This document shows positions 1 through 6,321 of a DNA stretch of 11,712 bases, piece after piece. How positions within the stretch are numbered: the first letter of the stretch is position 1; every line of letters starts with the position of its first letter. The stretch spans positions 1 through 11,712 of the forward strand of contig VHCR01000026.1 of NCBI GenBank assembly GCA_016871655.1, in the 5' to 3' direction. The notes beneath the pieces are model-generated. The model saw nothing but the letters and a program-made list of their open reading frames with translations. It made no database searches and was not told where the DNA came from. The translations under genes and the position numbers were made by a program. The DNA comes from Verrucomicrobiota bacterium (GTDB lineage Bacteria > Verrucomicrobiota > Verrucomicrobiia > Chthoniobacterales > UBA6821).

Positions 1-330
1 GCTCATACGGGAGATCATTTTATCTACGTTGATTGCCGCGAAGAGTTTTTAAACTCCATGAACGATGCCTTGCGTGAAGGAACCGACACACGAGTTGAAA
101 TTCTCCGGCCTTTTGTCGCCATGAACAAAGGAGAGATCGTGCGACGAGGCATGGAACTTGGAGTTGATTACTCCAAAACGTGGTCGTGCTATAAAGGAGG
201 AGAGCTACACTGCGGTCTTTGCGGTACGTGCGTTGAGCGGAAAGAGGCTTTTGAGCTTGCGGGCATCGCGGATCCAACAGAATATGAAAAAATTTACAGG
301 GATGAAAGGGATGGGAAAAAATTAATTTAA
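1..330 (+). CDS. queC: 7-cyano-7-deazaguanine synthase QueC, 3' part (5' end outside window)
   Basis: The last 109 residues of QueC are present; the frame is open from base 1 and stops at TAA 328-330. QueC is an ATP-dependent cytosolic enzyme that converts 7-carboxy-7-deazaguanine with ammonia to preQ0, the precursor of queuosine and related 7-deazaguanines. Diagnostic features are the opening AHTGDHFIY-DCR stretch and the C-terminal zinc site, four cysteines within SCYKGGELHCGLCGTC followed by VERKEAF. Many homologues end soon after the DPTEY stretch. Here about 14 extra residues (EKIYRDERDGKKLI) follow, and their DNA (from about 288) is the left arm of an inverted repeat, so the tail is probably repeat-derived. 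queE follows after a 167-bp gap, consistent with one pathway locus. The nucleotide-binding N-terminal part is outside the window. Confidence 0.95.
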   Translation, partial: AHTGDHFIYVDCREEFLNSMNDALREGTDTRVEILRPFVAMNKGEIVRRGMELGVDYSKTWSCYKGGELHCGLCGTCVERKEAFELAGIADPTEYEKIYRDERDGKKLI

Positions 331-492
331 AAAACAAACCACGGAATACGCGAACTAACACGAAAATAAAATGAGAGCAGACTCTGTTCCTGCCTTCGCG
401 GAAACAAGTTTTTATTTTAGCGCTTTTTAGCGAATTTCACGGTTAATCTTTTTGCCTTTATCCCTTTCATCGCTTCCATCCCTGTAAATTTC
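288..492. repeat. Nested imperfect inverted repeat between queC and queE
   Basis: The outer arms are 290-312 (AAATTTACAGGGATGAAAGG and the next three bases) and 460-491, which is its reverse complement with a 9-base insertion. Inner, more diverged arms are 339-369 (ACCACGGAATACGCGAACTA and onward) and about 409-444. The arrangement could form a long hairpin. The left arm covers the queC stop codon and the right arm ends 6 bases before the queE start. No gene is visible in the gap. It may work as a processing or termination hairpin, but there is no clean U-tract. Confidence 0.7.
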
Positions 493-497
493 TTCTG

Positions 498-1187
498 ATG
501 TTTGTTTCTGAAATTTTCCACTCTCTCCAAGGCGAAGGTTTGATGATCGGTGTTCCTTCGATCTTTATTCGCACTTCTGGATGCAATCTTCGTTGTCGCT
601 GGTGTGATACTCCTTATGCTTCGTGGAAGCCAGAGGGAATAAACCTCAGCATTGATGAAATCATGGAAAAAATAAAATCGTTTCCTTCACGTCACGTCGT
701 ACTGACTGGTGGTGAGCCGATGATCGCGCCTCAACTCCCTGCATTAGCTGCTTGCTTGCGAAACGAAGGCTACCACATTACGATTGAAACTGCTGGAACG
801 GTTCTGCCAAGCGGCATCGAGTGTGACCTCGCTTCCCTCAGCCCCAAATTAAAAAATTCTACACCTGACTTTTCTGTCGCTGGACCATGGAAAGAAAAAC
901 ATGAAACAACCCGCTATCAGCCAGAAGTGTTTCGCTCTTGGATTCAAAATTACAACGTCCAACTCAAATTTGTTGTTGCTTCAGAGGATGATCTTCCGGA
1001 AATTGAAGCCCTTCTCAAAAAACTTCCCGCCATTCCATGCGATCGCATCTTATTCATGCCAGAGGGAACTGATGTTGTAGCCTTGCGGACGCGTGCTCTG
1101 ATTGTTGAAAAAATTTGCCGCGAACGAGGGTTTCGATTTGCCCCTCGATTGCAAATTGAGCTTTATGGAAATAAACGAGGTACGTAA
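498..1187 (+). CDS. queE: 7-carboxy-7-deazaguanine synthase QueE (radical SAM)
   Basis: QueE is a radical SAM enzyme that rearranges 6-carboxy-5,6,7,8-tetrahydropterin to 7-carboxy-7-deazaguanine, the substrate of QueC. The 229-residue protein begins with the family signature EIFHSLQGEG (residues 5-14). The [4Fe-4S] cluster motif follows as C29-NLR-C33-RW-C36, with the standard CxxxCxxC spacing. The SAM-binding glycine stretch LTGGEP is at residues 69-74. The length is normal for the longer QueE forms. The start at 498 is the only methionine before the conserved FVSEIF. No clear Shine-Dalgarno sequence precedes it. It lies downstream of queC and 8 bases upstream of the glycosyltransferase start, so those two genes are probably co-transcribed even though their functions are unrelated. 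Confidence 0.95.
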   Translation: MFVSEIFHSLQGEGLMIGVPSIFIRTSGCNLRCRWCDTPYASWKPEGINLSIDEIMEKIKSFPSRHVVLTGGEPMIAPQLPALAACLRNEGYHITIETAGTVLPSGIECDLASLSPKLKNSTPDFSVAGPWKEKHETTRYQPEVFRSWIQNYNVQLKFVVASEDDLPEIEALLKKLPAIPCDRILFMPEGTDVVALRTRALIVEKICRERGFRFAPRLQIELYGNKRGT

Positions 1188-1195
1188 AAACAACT

Positions 1196-2233
1196 ATGGA
1201 AAAACCAAAAAACATTCTCGTGATTCGCCGCGATAACATCGGCGATCTGATCTGCACAACGCCACTCCTGCGTGCGTTGCGAGAACATTTTCCGAATGCC
1301 TCGATTTCTATTCTTGTGAGCAGTTACAATGTCGAAGTCCTCCAAGGCAATCAAGACATCGATGAGACATTTGTTTTTCTGAAACGTCGTCATGATAATC
1401 ATGGCTATCATCCTATCTCCGTCATCTGGAAACGCTGGCAATTAAAGCGATTTCTTCGAAAACAGAATTTTGATTACATCATTCTTGCTAATGGCGGATG
1501 GCGTTATGCGCGAAAGCTTGATGGAAAAGTAACGATTGGTTTTAAAGAAAAGCATCTCCCAAATTCAAACCAGCCTGATATCACCATTCCACGAGAAGGA
1601 TCAGGTCCTGTTGAGGAGCACGAAGTTTCTAAACTCTCGCGGTTAGGCACTCTTCTCGGAATCTCTCTCGAAAAATCCCTAGGTCCTACTTATCTTTTTC
1701 CTGACAAAAAACTTGTTGAGCAAGAACGTCAGCGCCTGATAGCAAGAGGGTGGGATCCAAATCAGAAAACAATTGGTGTTCATATTAGCGCACGCCATTC
1801 AGTAAACAGATGGCCAGAAAATCATTTTTTTACTCTGCTCAAAAAAATAGCTGCTGCTGATCGAGTTCAATTTATTTTGCTCTGGTCTCCAGGACTTCAA
1901 AATAATCCAACACATCCAGGTGATGACGAAAAGGCTGAACGCCTCCTTCGTATGCTGTCAGGCCTTTCTATTTTTGGAGCTCCTACAACCACGATTTCAA
2001 AACTCATTGCTACCACCTCTCTCATCGATGACCTAATTTGTAGTGACGGAGGAGCCATGCATGTAGCGGCAGCTCTTCAAAAACCGATTCTCTCTTTTTT
2101 TGGAATGGGAAGTATTGAATCATGGCATCCTTGGAAAACTCCTCACATCGCTCTGCGAGCCCCTTCCTGTGAAGTAAAAGACATTTCTGTCGAGGAGGCT
2201 TTTTCTGGTTTTTTGAGACTGCAGAAAAAATAA
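1196..2233 (+). CDS. Glycosyltransferase family 9 (heptosyltransferase-like)
   Basis: This 345-residue protein resembles ADP-heptose:LPS heptosyltransferases (GT9, GT-B fold), which extend lipopolysaccharide core or other surface glycans on the cytoplasmic face of the inner membrane. The N-terminal acceptor-side motif is ILVIRRDNIGDLICTTPLL (from residue 7). Two further family stretches are GVHISARHSVNRWP in the middle and SDGGAMHVAAAL (residues 283-294), followed by KPILSFFG in the donor-binding half. Most members have D-(S/T)-GPMH where this one has DGGAMH. The acceptor and sugar cannot be read from the sequence, so no symbol is given. The start lies 8 bases after queE, and the stop (2231-2233) directly abuts an ATG at 2234 of the next gene. 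Confidence 0.88.
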   Translation: MEKPKNILVIRRDNIGDLICTTPLLRALREHFPNASISILVSSYNVEVLQGNQDIDETFVFLKRRHDNHGYHPISVIWKRWQLKRFLRKQNFDYIILANGGWRYARKLDGKVTIGFKEKHLPNSNQPDITIPREGSGPVEEHEVSKLSRLGTLLGISLEKSLGPTYLFPDKKLVEQERQRLIARGWDPNQKTIGVHISARHSVNRWPENHFFTLLKKIAAADRVQFILLWSPGLQNNPTHPGDDEKAERLLRMLSGLSIFGAPTTTISKLIATTSLIDDLICSDGGAMHVAAALQKPILSFFGMGSIESWHPWKTPHIALRAPSCEVKDISVEEAFSGFLRLQKK

Positions 2234-3382
2234 ATGATCGACCCACTCTTGATTTTATTTAGAATTTTTCTCATGAAAACTTCCTATCGCGCTCTAGCCC
2301 GCAAATTTCATACTGATTCTGCTACGGCTTGCGAAACCCTGATGGATACAGAGTCAGGCTCGGATTGCTCCTCGGGCGGTATGGAGCATACAGCCGTCGT
2401 CGCAACCCATCGCCTTCCTTGTCTGCATCAGGATTCGCGGCGCCTCGCGACGAATCAGTATGAAATTTGCAGGCTAGCTGTTTTTATTTTCTTATTTCTG
2501 TTTAGCCTCTCTAAAGTAACAGCCTCTCACTTTATTATCATCGATAATGAAACGGGATGTATTTTGCGCGAACAAGGAGCCAACGACAAATTTCCTGTTG
2601 GCAGTCTTTCTAAAATCGCCGTGGCCATCACGCTGCTGGATTGGGCTAAACTGAATGGTAATAGTTTGGATACTGTAGCCGAGGTCCCTGCCCCAACCGC
2701 TCCACAAGGCGAAGGAAACCCTTTAGGCCTCCAAGCTGGCGATCGAATCACCCTTCGTGATCTGCTCTATTTGACACTCCTTCCTTCCGATAGCGAAGCT
2801 TCTTTAACAATTGCTAATTATGTAGGATTAAAACTACCGAATCCTCAAAACCTCGATGGCGTCAGTAATTTTGTGGCCAACATGAATGCGTTGGCTCGTG
2901 AATTAGGAATGAAAAATACGCTTTTCCTCAATTCTGATGGGCTTCCGCCAACCGGTGGGGGATTGCAACCTTACTCCACTGCTGCTGACCTTGCTCGCCT
3001 CACACGCTATGGCTATTCAAAGCCTGGTCTTGCTTTTTATGTTGCTCAAAAATCACGTGAGATTCATATCCAACGTGGCAATAAAATGCTAGGAGCAACA
3101 ATTAACAACACCAACAATTTATTGGGTGTTAATGGGATTGATGGTGTTAAGACAGCGCGCCTAGCCTCTGTAGGAGAATCGATTGTCCTCACCAGCGCTC
3201 GTGATCCCGAAGTGAGAAAAGAAGGGAACACTGTCTACACAACACCACGCCGCATTATTGTTGTTCTTCTTGGAGCTAGTAACCGTGCCGACGAAGGACT
3301 GAAATTGGATCAACAAGGTTGGGAGCTTTATTCTGCCTGGGCTGGTCGTGGACGTCCGACGCGTTCGAGTAGATTTTTGTAA
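2234..3382 (+). CDS. D-alanyl-D-alanine carboxypeptidase-like serine hydrolase (peptidase S11) with in-frame palindromic insertion
   Basis: This is an exported penicillin-binding-type hydrolase, expected to trim peptidoglycan stem peptides in the periplasm. Starting from ATG 2234 (382 residues), the nucleophile motif SxxK is S124-LS-K127. The position of SxN reads S185-D-S187, and the KTG position reads K306-TA. The last two differ from the canonical triad, so full activity is uncertain. The hydrophobic signal core AVFIFLFLFSLSKVTAS is at residues 82-98. Residues 22-81 are encoded by a 180-bp palindromic element. Without it the N-terminus would be MKTSYRAL joined to AVFIFLF, an ordinary signal peptide starting at ATG 2273, which I think is the ancestral start; the protein would then have 309 residues. 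ATG 2381, inside the element, is a third possible start. No separate C-terminal PBP5-like domain is evident. GT9 lies immediately upstream. Confidence 0.85.
   Translation: MIDPLLILFRIFLMKTSYRALARKFHTDSATACETLMDTESGSDCSSGGMEHTAVVATHRLPCLHQDSRRLATNQYEICRLAVFIFLFLFSLSKVTASHFIIIDNETGCILREQGANDKFPVGSLSKIAVAITLLDWAKLNGNSLDTVAEVPAPTAPQGEGNPLGLQAGDRITLRDLLYLTLLPSDSEASLTIANYVGLKLPNPQNLDGVSNFVANMNALARELGMKNTLFLNSDGLPPTGGGLQPYSTAADLARLTRYGYSKPGLAFYVAQKSREIHIQRGNKMLGATINNTNNLLGVNGIDGVKTARLASVGESIVLTSARDPEVRKEGNTVYTTPRRIIVVLLGASNRADEGLKLDQQGWELYSAWAGRGRPTRSSRFL
2295..2476 (+). mobile_element. Palindromic MITE-like element, copy 1, inserted in frame in the hydrolase gene
   Basis: The element runs from TA (2295-2296) to TA (2475-2476). 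Its ends are TAGCCCGCAAATTTCATACT plus GATTC on the left, and on the right the reverse complement with one mismatch. The 25-bp terminal repeats continue as weaker symmetry towards the centre TATGGAGCATA (2380-2390), which is the midpoint of the element, so the whole unit is an imperfect palindrome. It encodes no transposase. Removing 2297-2476 (180 bp, 60 codons) leaves CTC-TA-GCT and restores an uninterrupted signal peptide, so TA is the likely target-site duplication, as for IS630/mariner-type transposition. The frame read by the host gene has no stop within the element. A 97% identical inverted copy lies at 11562-11712. Confidence 0.88.
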
Positions 3383-3402
3383 TTTCCAGCAGCTACCCCA
3401 CT

Positions 3403-3710
3403 TTAAAAAAAAATTTACCACAAAGAGCATAAATGCCGCTTTCAGCAGCAACGCAGAGAACACAAAAAGAATTTTTCTATAGAACATACATGCGGCGTGG
3501 CAGCCGCTGGATCGACTGCCGAAGGCAGCCCCGCAGGGGCGAGCCTCGCGGGGGCGAGCCTCGCGGGAGCGAGCGAGTTGCAATTCTAAGGATTTAAAAC
3601 AAAGTGTTGTTGCAATTTTTTACTTTAAAATTTTTTATGAAAAATTTTATTTTGTGTTCTTTGTGTGCGTCTTTAGCCGCTTTGTGATCTTTGTGGTGAA
3701 TTTGTTCCTA
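3403..3710. repeat. Long inverted repeat with GC-rich tandem core, between hydrolase and PFK genes
   Basis: The 379-bp gap 3383-3761 has no convincing gene. Its outer arms are about 3411-3481 (with TTACCACAAAGAGCATAAAT) and about 3635-3706, whose reverse complement has TTCACCACAAAGATCACAAA. They match imperfectly over roughly 70 bp. Between them lie a small hairpin CTGCC-GAA-GGCAG near 3518-3530 and a tandem 15-mer, GCGAGCCTCGCGGGG then GCGAGCCTCGCGGGA, then a partial GCGAGCGAG (about 3539-3577). The GC-rich core contrasts with the AT-rich arms. A related string, CTCGCGAGAGCAAGCAAGTT, occurs at about 4949-4968. It may terminate transcription of the upstream operon. No promoter for the downstream gene could be assigned with confidence. 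Confidence 0.7.
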
Positions 3711-3761
3711 CTTAGGCTATATTGGTAGTTATGTTTTTCGATTAAACTCCTGAACTTTTAT

Positions 3762-4841
3762 ATGAACAAAAAGAAAATCGGTGTCCTCACTAGTGGCGGA
3801 GATTGTCCGGGCCTCAATGCCGTTTTGCGAGCTATTGTTTGTGCTGCGACAGAACTTGATTGGGAAGTCATTGGCTTTCGAGATGGGTTTGAAGGAATGC
3901 TCCCACCTGGAGATTGCTGTACTTTAACCGAAGCTAATACGTCCGGTATCATGCAAGTAGGGGGTACGATTTTGGGAACCACTAATCGTGGTCACTTCAC
4001 AGCTAAAGTGGACGCGGGAAAAAAGAAAAAAATCCCTCCCACGATTATTGAACAAGCTCTGGAAACATGCCGAAAACTTGACTTGTACGCCGTCGTTGTT
4101 ATTGGGGGAGATGGCTCGATGAATACAGCTTTACAGCTTTACCAAGCTGGACTCCCCGTCATTGGCGTCCCCAAAACCATTGATAACGATCTCGAGGCAA
4201 CGGCAATGACATTCGGATTTGATTCCGCTGTCACATGCGCCACTGATGCACTTGATCGCCTTCACACGACAGCAGCGAGCCACAAACGCGTTATGATTCT
4301 TCAAGTCATGGGGCGTCATGCCGGCTGGATTGCGCTCTGGAGCGGTTTGGCAGGCGGCGCTAACATTGTTCTCATTCCTGAAATTCCTTTTAATTTAGAA
4401 AAAATCATCGCAACAATTCGTCAACGCGATCAAGCAGGTTATAAAAGCACCATGATCGTTGTCGCAGAAGGAGCCAAAACAGCTAATGGACATCAGTGGC
4501 ATCATGTCAATCCTCAAGGAGAATGGCGCCTCGGTGGTGTTGGCGAAATGCTTTGTCAGGAAATTGAAAAACACACCGGAAAAGAAACTCGGACTTGCGT
4601 CTTAGGTCATTTGCAACGCGGAGGCGATCCTACAAATCTCGATCGCATTTTGGGAATGCGTTTTGGTGTTAAAGCGGTTCAATTGATTGCTCAAAAAAAA
4701 TTCGGAATGATGGTGAGTTATCAAAACTATGACGTCCAGGACGTACCAATTGCGCAAGCTGTTCATCATCTAAAAAAAGTTTCACCTGATGGACAAATGG
4801 TGGAGACGGCGAGGGCCCTCGGCATTTTATTTGGGGACTAG
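3762..4841 (+). CDS. pfkA: 6-phosphofructokinase (probably ATP-dependent, group III type)
   Basis: The enzyme phosphorylates fructose 6-phosphate to fructose 1,6-bisphosphate, the committed step of glycolysis, in the cytosol. The 359-residue sequence carries the N-terminal phosphoryl-donor loop LTSGGDCPGLNA (residues 9-20), IGGDGS (114-119), the catalytic PKTIDND (137-143, with D141 as the expected base), MGRHAGWIAL, the PEIPF and VAEGA stretches, and LGHLQRGGDPTNLDR near the C-terminus. Donor choice is read from two positions: glycine at 118 (Gly104 of the E. coli enzyme, typical of ATP use) and lysine at 138 (E. coli position 124, typical of PPi enzymes). The G-plus-K pair occurs in atypical ATP-dependent enzymes, so ATP is more likely, but PPi use is not excluded. 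The gene stands alone between two inverted-repeat gaps. Confidence 0.93.
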   Translation: MNKKKIGVLTSGGDCPGLNAVLRAIVCAATELDWEVIGFRDGFEGMLPPGDCCTLTEANTSGIMQVGGTILGTTNRGHFTAKVDAGKKKKIPPTIIEQALETCRKLDLYAVVVIGGDGSMNTALQLYQAGLPVIGVPKTIDNDLEATAMTFGFDSAVTCATDALDRLHTTAASHKRVMILQVMGRHAGWIALWSGLAGGANIVLIPEIPFNLEKIIATIRQRDQAGYKSTMIVVAEGAKTANGHQWHHVNPQGEWRLGGVGEMLCQEIEKHTGKETRTCVLGHLQRGGDPTNLDRILGMRFGVKAVQLIAQKKFGMMVSYQNYDVQDVPIAQAVHHLKKVSPDGQMVETARALGILFGD

Positions 4842-4846
4842 TAAAC

Positions 4847-5060
4847 AGGCTGTAGGCTATAGGCTGTAGACTGTAGGTTAAGACAAGCCAACATCGAGCT
4901 TCAGGTTACAGGAAATCAGATGCTATGAATAGTCGAGCAAGAATGAATCTCGCGAGAGCAAGCAAGTTACATAAATATCCTAATGGAATTGATGTGTTAT
5001 AATTTAATTTGCCGTAGGTCTTGCATCGGCCTACAGCCTATAGCCTACAGCCTATAGCCT
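4847..5060. repeat. Heptamer inverted repeat (TAGGCTR type) in the convergent pfkA/DUF2017 gap
   Basis: The left arm (4847-4889) is a run of TAGGCTG/TAGGCTA heptamers with variants TAGACTG and TAGGTTA. The right arm (about 5011-5060) is the complement. The two genes converge here, so the structure could act as a bidirectional terminator or RNA-stabilising hairpin. The right arm contains the stop codon of the DUF2017 gene (5052-5054). Between the arms I see no gene, only a CTCGCGAGAGC string near 4949 and an isolated TGTTATAAT (4995-5003). Confidence 0.8.
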
Positions 5061-5555
5061 CTCAACTTCCATCTCCACTAACACTTGCTGCAACAACGAA
5101 AACAATTGCAGTTGCAAGAGAACTCTTCCACGTTCAGCGTTGAGATCAGGAGCCTGAGTCCCGCTAATTTCTTCTTCCGTCAATCGATGGCGTGCTGCGA
5201 ATGAGAGCCGAGCAACATTGAGAATTCTTAACCATGCCTCACGATGAGCCGCAGGAATGAGAAGTTTGGCGGAACTCTTATCGGGATTTTTGAGCTGCTC
5301 CCGCTTCATGTTTTCTAAATCGATCAAGACATGAGCGTGACACGATTGCAACAGCGTTAACAATCCAGGCTGAACATACTCTTTCCAATCTTGAGAAAAA
5401 AGAGGATCGGCAGCGAGAGGCGTTGCTAAAAAAGATTCGGCAACGCAATTCCATTCTCCTTCCTCTTGTCGTATCCCCTCCACCATTAAAAAAACTAAGA
5501 GAGGATCCATCTCGGAAACTTCTAGGTCTCTATTCTCGTGCTGATGGAATCTCAT
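5052..5555 (-). CDS. DUF2017-like protein encoded directly after clpS
   Basis: This is a 167-residue protein with no catalytic motif that I recognise. I assign it to the DUF2017 family from two clues. It directly follows clpS, as DUF2017 genes do in actinobacteria, and its C-terminal half reads REAWLRILNVARLSFAARHR followed by an acidic stretch, resembling the conserved W-x-x-x-LN-x-x-RL region of that family. The start at 5555 is chosen because its ATG overlaps the clpS stop as ATGA (5552-5555), the usual coupling signal. A longer in-frame ORF to 5636 would run back into clpS. The protein is largely helical and leucine-rich, with no membrane segment. The final residues RL and the stop lie in a heptamer repeat arm. 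A mycobacterial DUF2017 protein has been described as an oxidative-stress regulator (AosR). Whether that role applies here is unknown. Confidence 0.68.
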   Translation of the reverse strand: MRFHQHENRDLEVSEMDPLLVFLMVEGIRQEEGEWNCVAESFLATPLAADPLFSQDWKEYVQPGLLTLLQSCHAHVLIDLENMKREQLKNPDKSSAKLLIPAAHREAWLRILNVARLSFAARHRLTEEEISGTQAPDLNAERGRVLLQLQLFSLLQQVLVEMEVERL

Positions 5556-5848
5556 ACTTGCTCCAACGTTGCTAGGATCAAAAAACCATGCAGCTGCTCC
5601 ACATAAAATTCGGCTTCCTCGCGCAATCCAACCCAAACGATGGATCGCCCTTGTGTATGAACTTCCATCATATGTTTTTCTGCGATCGCTTTTTTAAATC
5701 CAAAAACTTTTTGAAATACCATCGTCACATAACTCATTAAATTAACAGGGTCATTGTGTACGATCACTTGCCAAGACGAGGCCAAGAGCCTCTCTTCATT
5801 CACTGCCGGTTTTTCTAAAAGTTTGGTTGCAGAAAAAATATCAGGCAT
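5552..5848 (-). CDS. clpS: ATP-dependent Clp protease adaptor ClpS
   Basis: ClpS binds proteins with N-degron residues and delivers them to a ClpA/ClpC-type AAA+ unfoldase for degradation by ClpP. The 98-residue length is typical. After a flexible N-terminal extension (residues 1-24), the adaptor core begins WQVIVHNDPVNLMSYV. N32 and D33 match the conserved residues that contact the substrate's free amino group, and H64 in HMMEVHTQG matches the other binding residue. The HNDPVN form is the one I associate with actinobacterial-type ClpS rather than the HNDDYT form of proteobacteria. The start overlaps the ybeY stop by 8 bases (5841-5848), and its own stop overlaps the next start by 4, so the three minus-strand genes are probably translationally coupled. 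Confidence 0.93.
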   Translation of the reverse strand: MPDIFSATKLLEKPAVNEERLLASSWQVIVHNDPVNLMSYVTMVFQKVFGFKKAIAEKHMMEVHTQGRSIVWVGLREEAEFYVEQLHGFLILATLEQV

Positions 5849-6284
5849 GTTTTATGGCATGTTGAAGTAATAAATCCTGCTCTCGATGCATGAGCAGACG
5901 CTCTTGTTCCTCAATATCATCATAGTCGAGCAAATGAAGCAAACCGTGAATAACACAAAGCGCTATTTCATGGTTTAGAGGGTGCTCAAATTTTTTGGCG
6001 TGCCGCGCTATCGTGGGAATCCCAAGAAGAATTTCTCCCAACTCCTCACTGTGCCTAAAGGTGATGACATCAGTCGGAGAAGCATCATTGCAAAAATCAG
6101 CGTGCACTTTAGAAATGACACGATCATTTAAAAATGAAATTTCAACCATGGTTGGCAACGAGCTCGTTTGATAACGTTTTTTTGTCAAACAAAGCGTCAG
6201 TGCTGGTTGGACGAGCGCCTCGATCTTTTTTTGATCTATTTTTATTGAACGCTGATGTGAAAACCAAAAAAGTTGAGGAAGCAT
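5841..6284 (-). CDS. ybeY: Endoribonuclease YbeY (rRNA maturation factor)
   Basis: YbeY is a metal-dependent ribonuclease needed for 16S rRNA 3'-end maturation and ribosome quality control. From ATG 6284 the protein has 147 residues, the family's usual size. It shows the conserved TDVITF (71-76), a GEILLG strand (83-88) and the metal site region H113-GLL-H117-LLDYD-D123. The usual third histidine ligand (HxxxHxGYDH) is aspartate here. GYDD variants exist as far as I remember, so this need not mean loss of function. The reading frame stays open upstream to 6476, but that extension translates an inverted repeat (CNLQPVTCNL, YRLQVTG), so I reject it as a start. A terminator-like hairpin (6291-6319) sits 6 bases upstream of the chosen ATG. 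This is the first gene of ybeY-clpS-DUF2017. Confidence 0.92.
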   Translation of the reverse strand: MLPQLFWFSHQRSIKIDQKKIEALVQPALTLCLTKKRYQTSSLPTMVEISFLNDRVISKVHADFCNDASPTDVITFRHSEELGEILLGIPTIARHAKKFEHPLNHEIALCVIHGLLHLLDYDDIEEQERLLMHREQDLLLQHAIKHA

Positions 6285-6290
6285 AAGAAA

Positions 6291-6319
6291 GCCTGCCAAA
6301 AATGAATTTTTGGACAGGC
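6291..6319 (-). promoter_or_regulatory. Hairpin with short T-rich tail immediately upstream of the ybeY start (possible attenuator)
   Basis: On the minus strand GCCTG(T)CCAAAAAT pairs with ATTTTTGGCAGGC across a GA turn, giving a 13-bp stem with one bulged base. TTTCTT and then ATG follow. The layout resembles a rho-independent terminator or attenuator, or a structure that hides the ribosome-binding region (GGCAGG lies within the stem). Function is inferred from symmetry only. Confidence 0.5.
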
Positions 6320-6321
6320 TA

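Noticed and set aside
3161..3583. Minus-strand ORF across the hydrolase 3' end and the repeat gap
   Set aside because: Its composition reflects the GC-rich tandem repeat (repeated Arg-Glu-Ala-Arg-Pro), and it overlaps the conserved KTA region of the hydrolase on the other strand.
3718..3723. TATATT as a -10 box for the PFK gene
   Set aside because: No -35 box lies at suitable distance; the nearest candidate TTGTTC is only 10 bases upstream.
4989..5003. TTGATG plus TATAAT as a promoter in the convergent gap
   Set aside because: The two boxes are only 3 bases apart. TGTTATAAT alone fits an extended -10, but there is no gene on that strand for it to drive.
5556..5636. Longer start for the DUF2017-like gene at 5636
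   Set aside because: It would overlap most of the 3' third of clpS. ATG 5555 gives the usual ATGA overlap.
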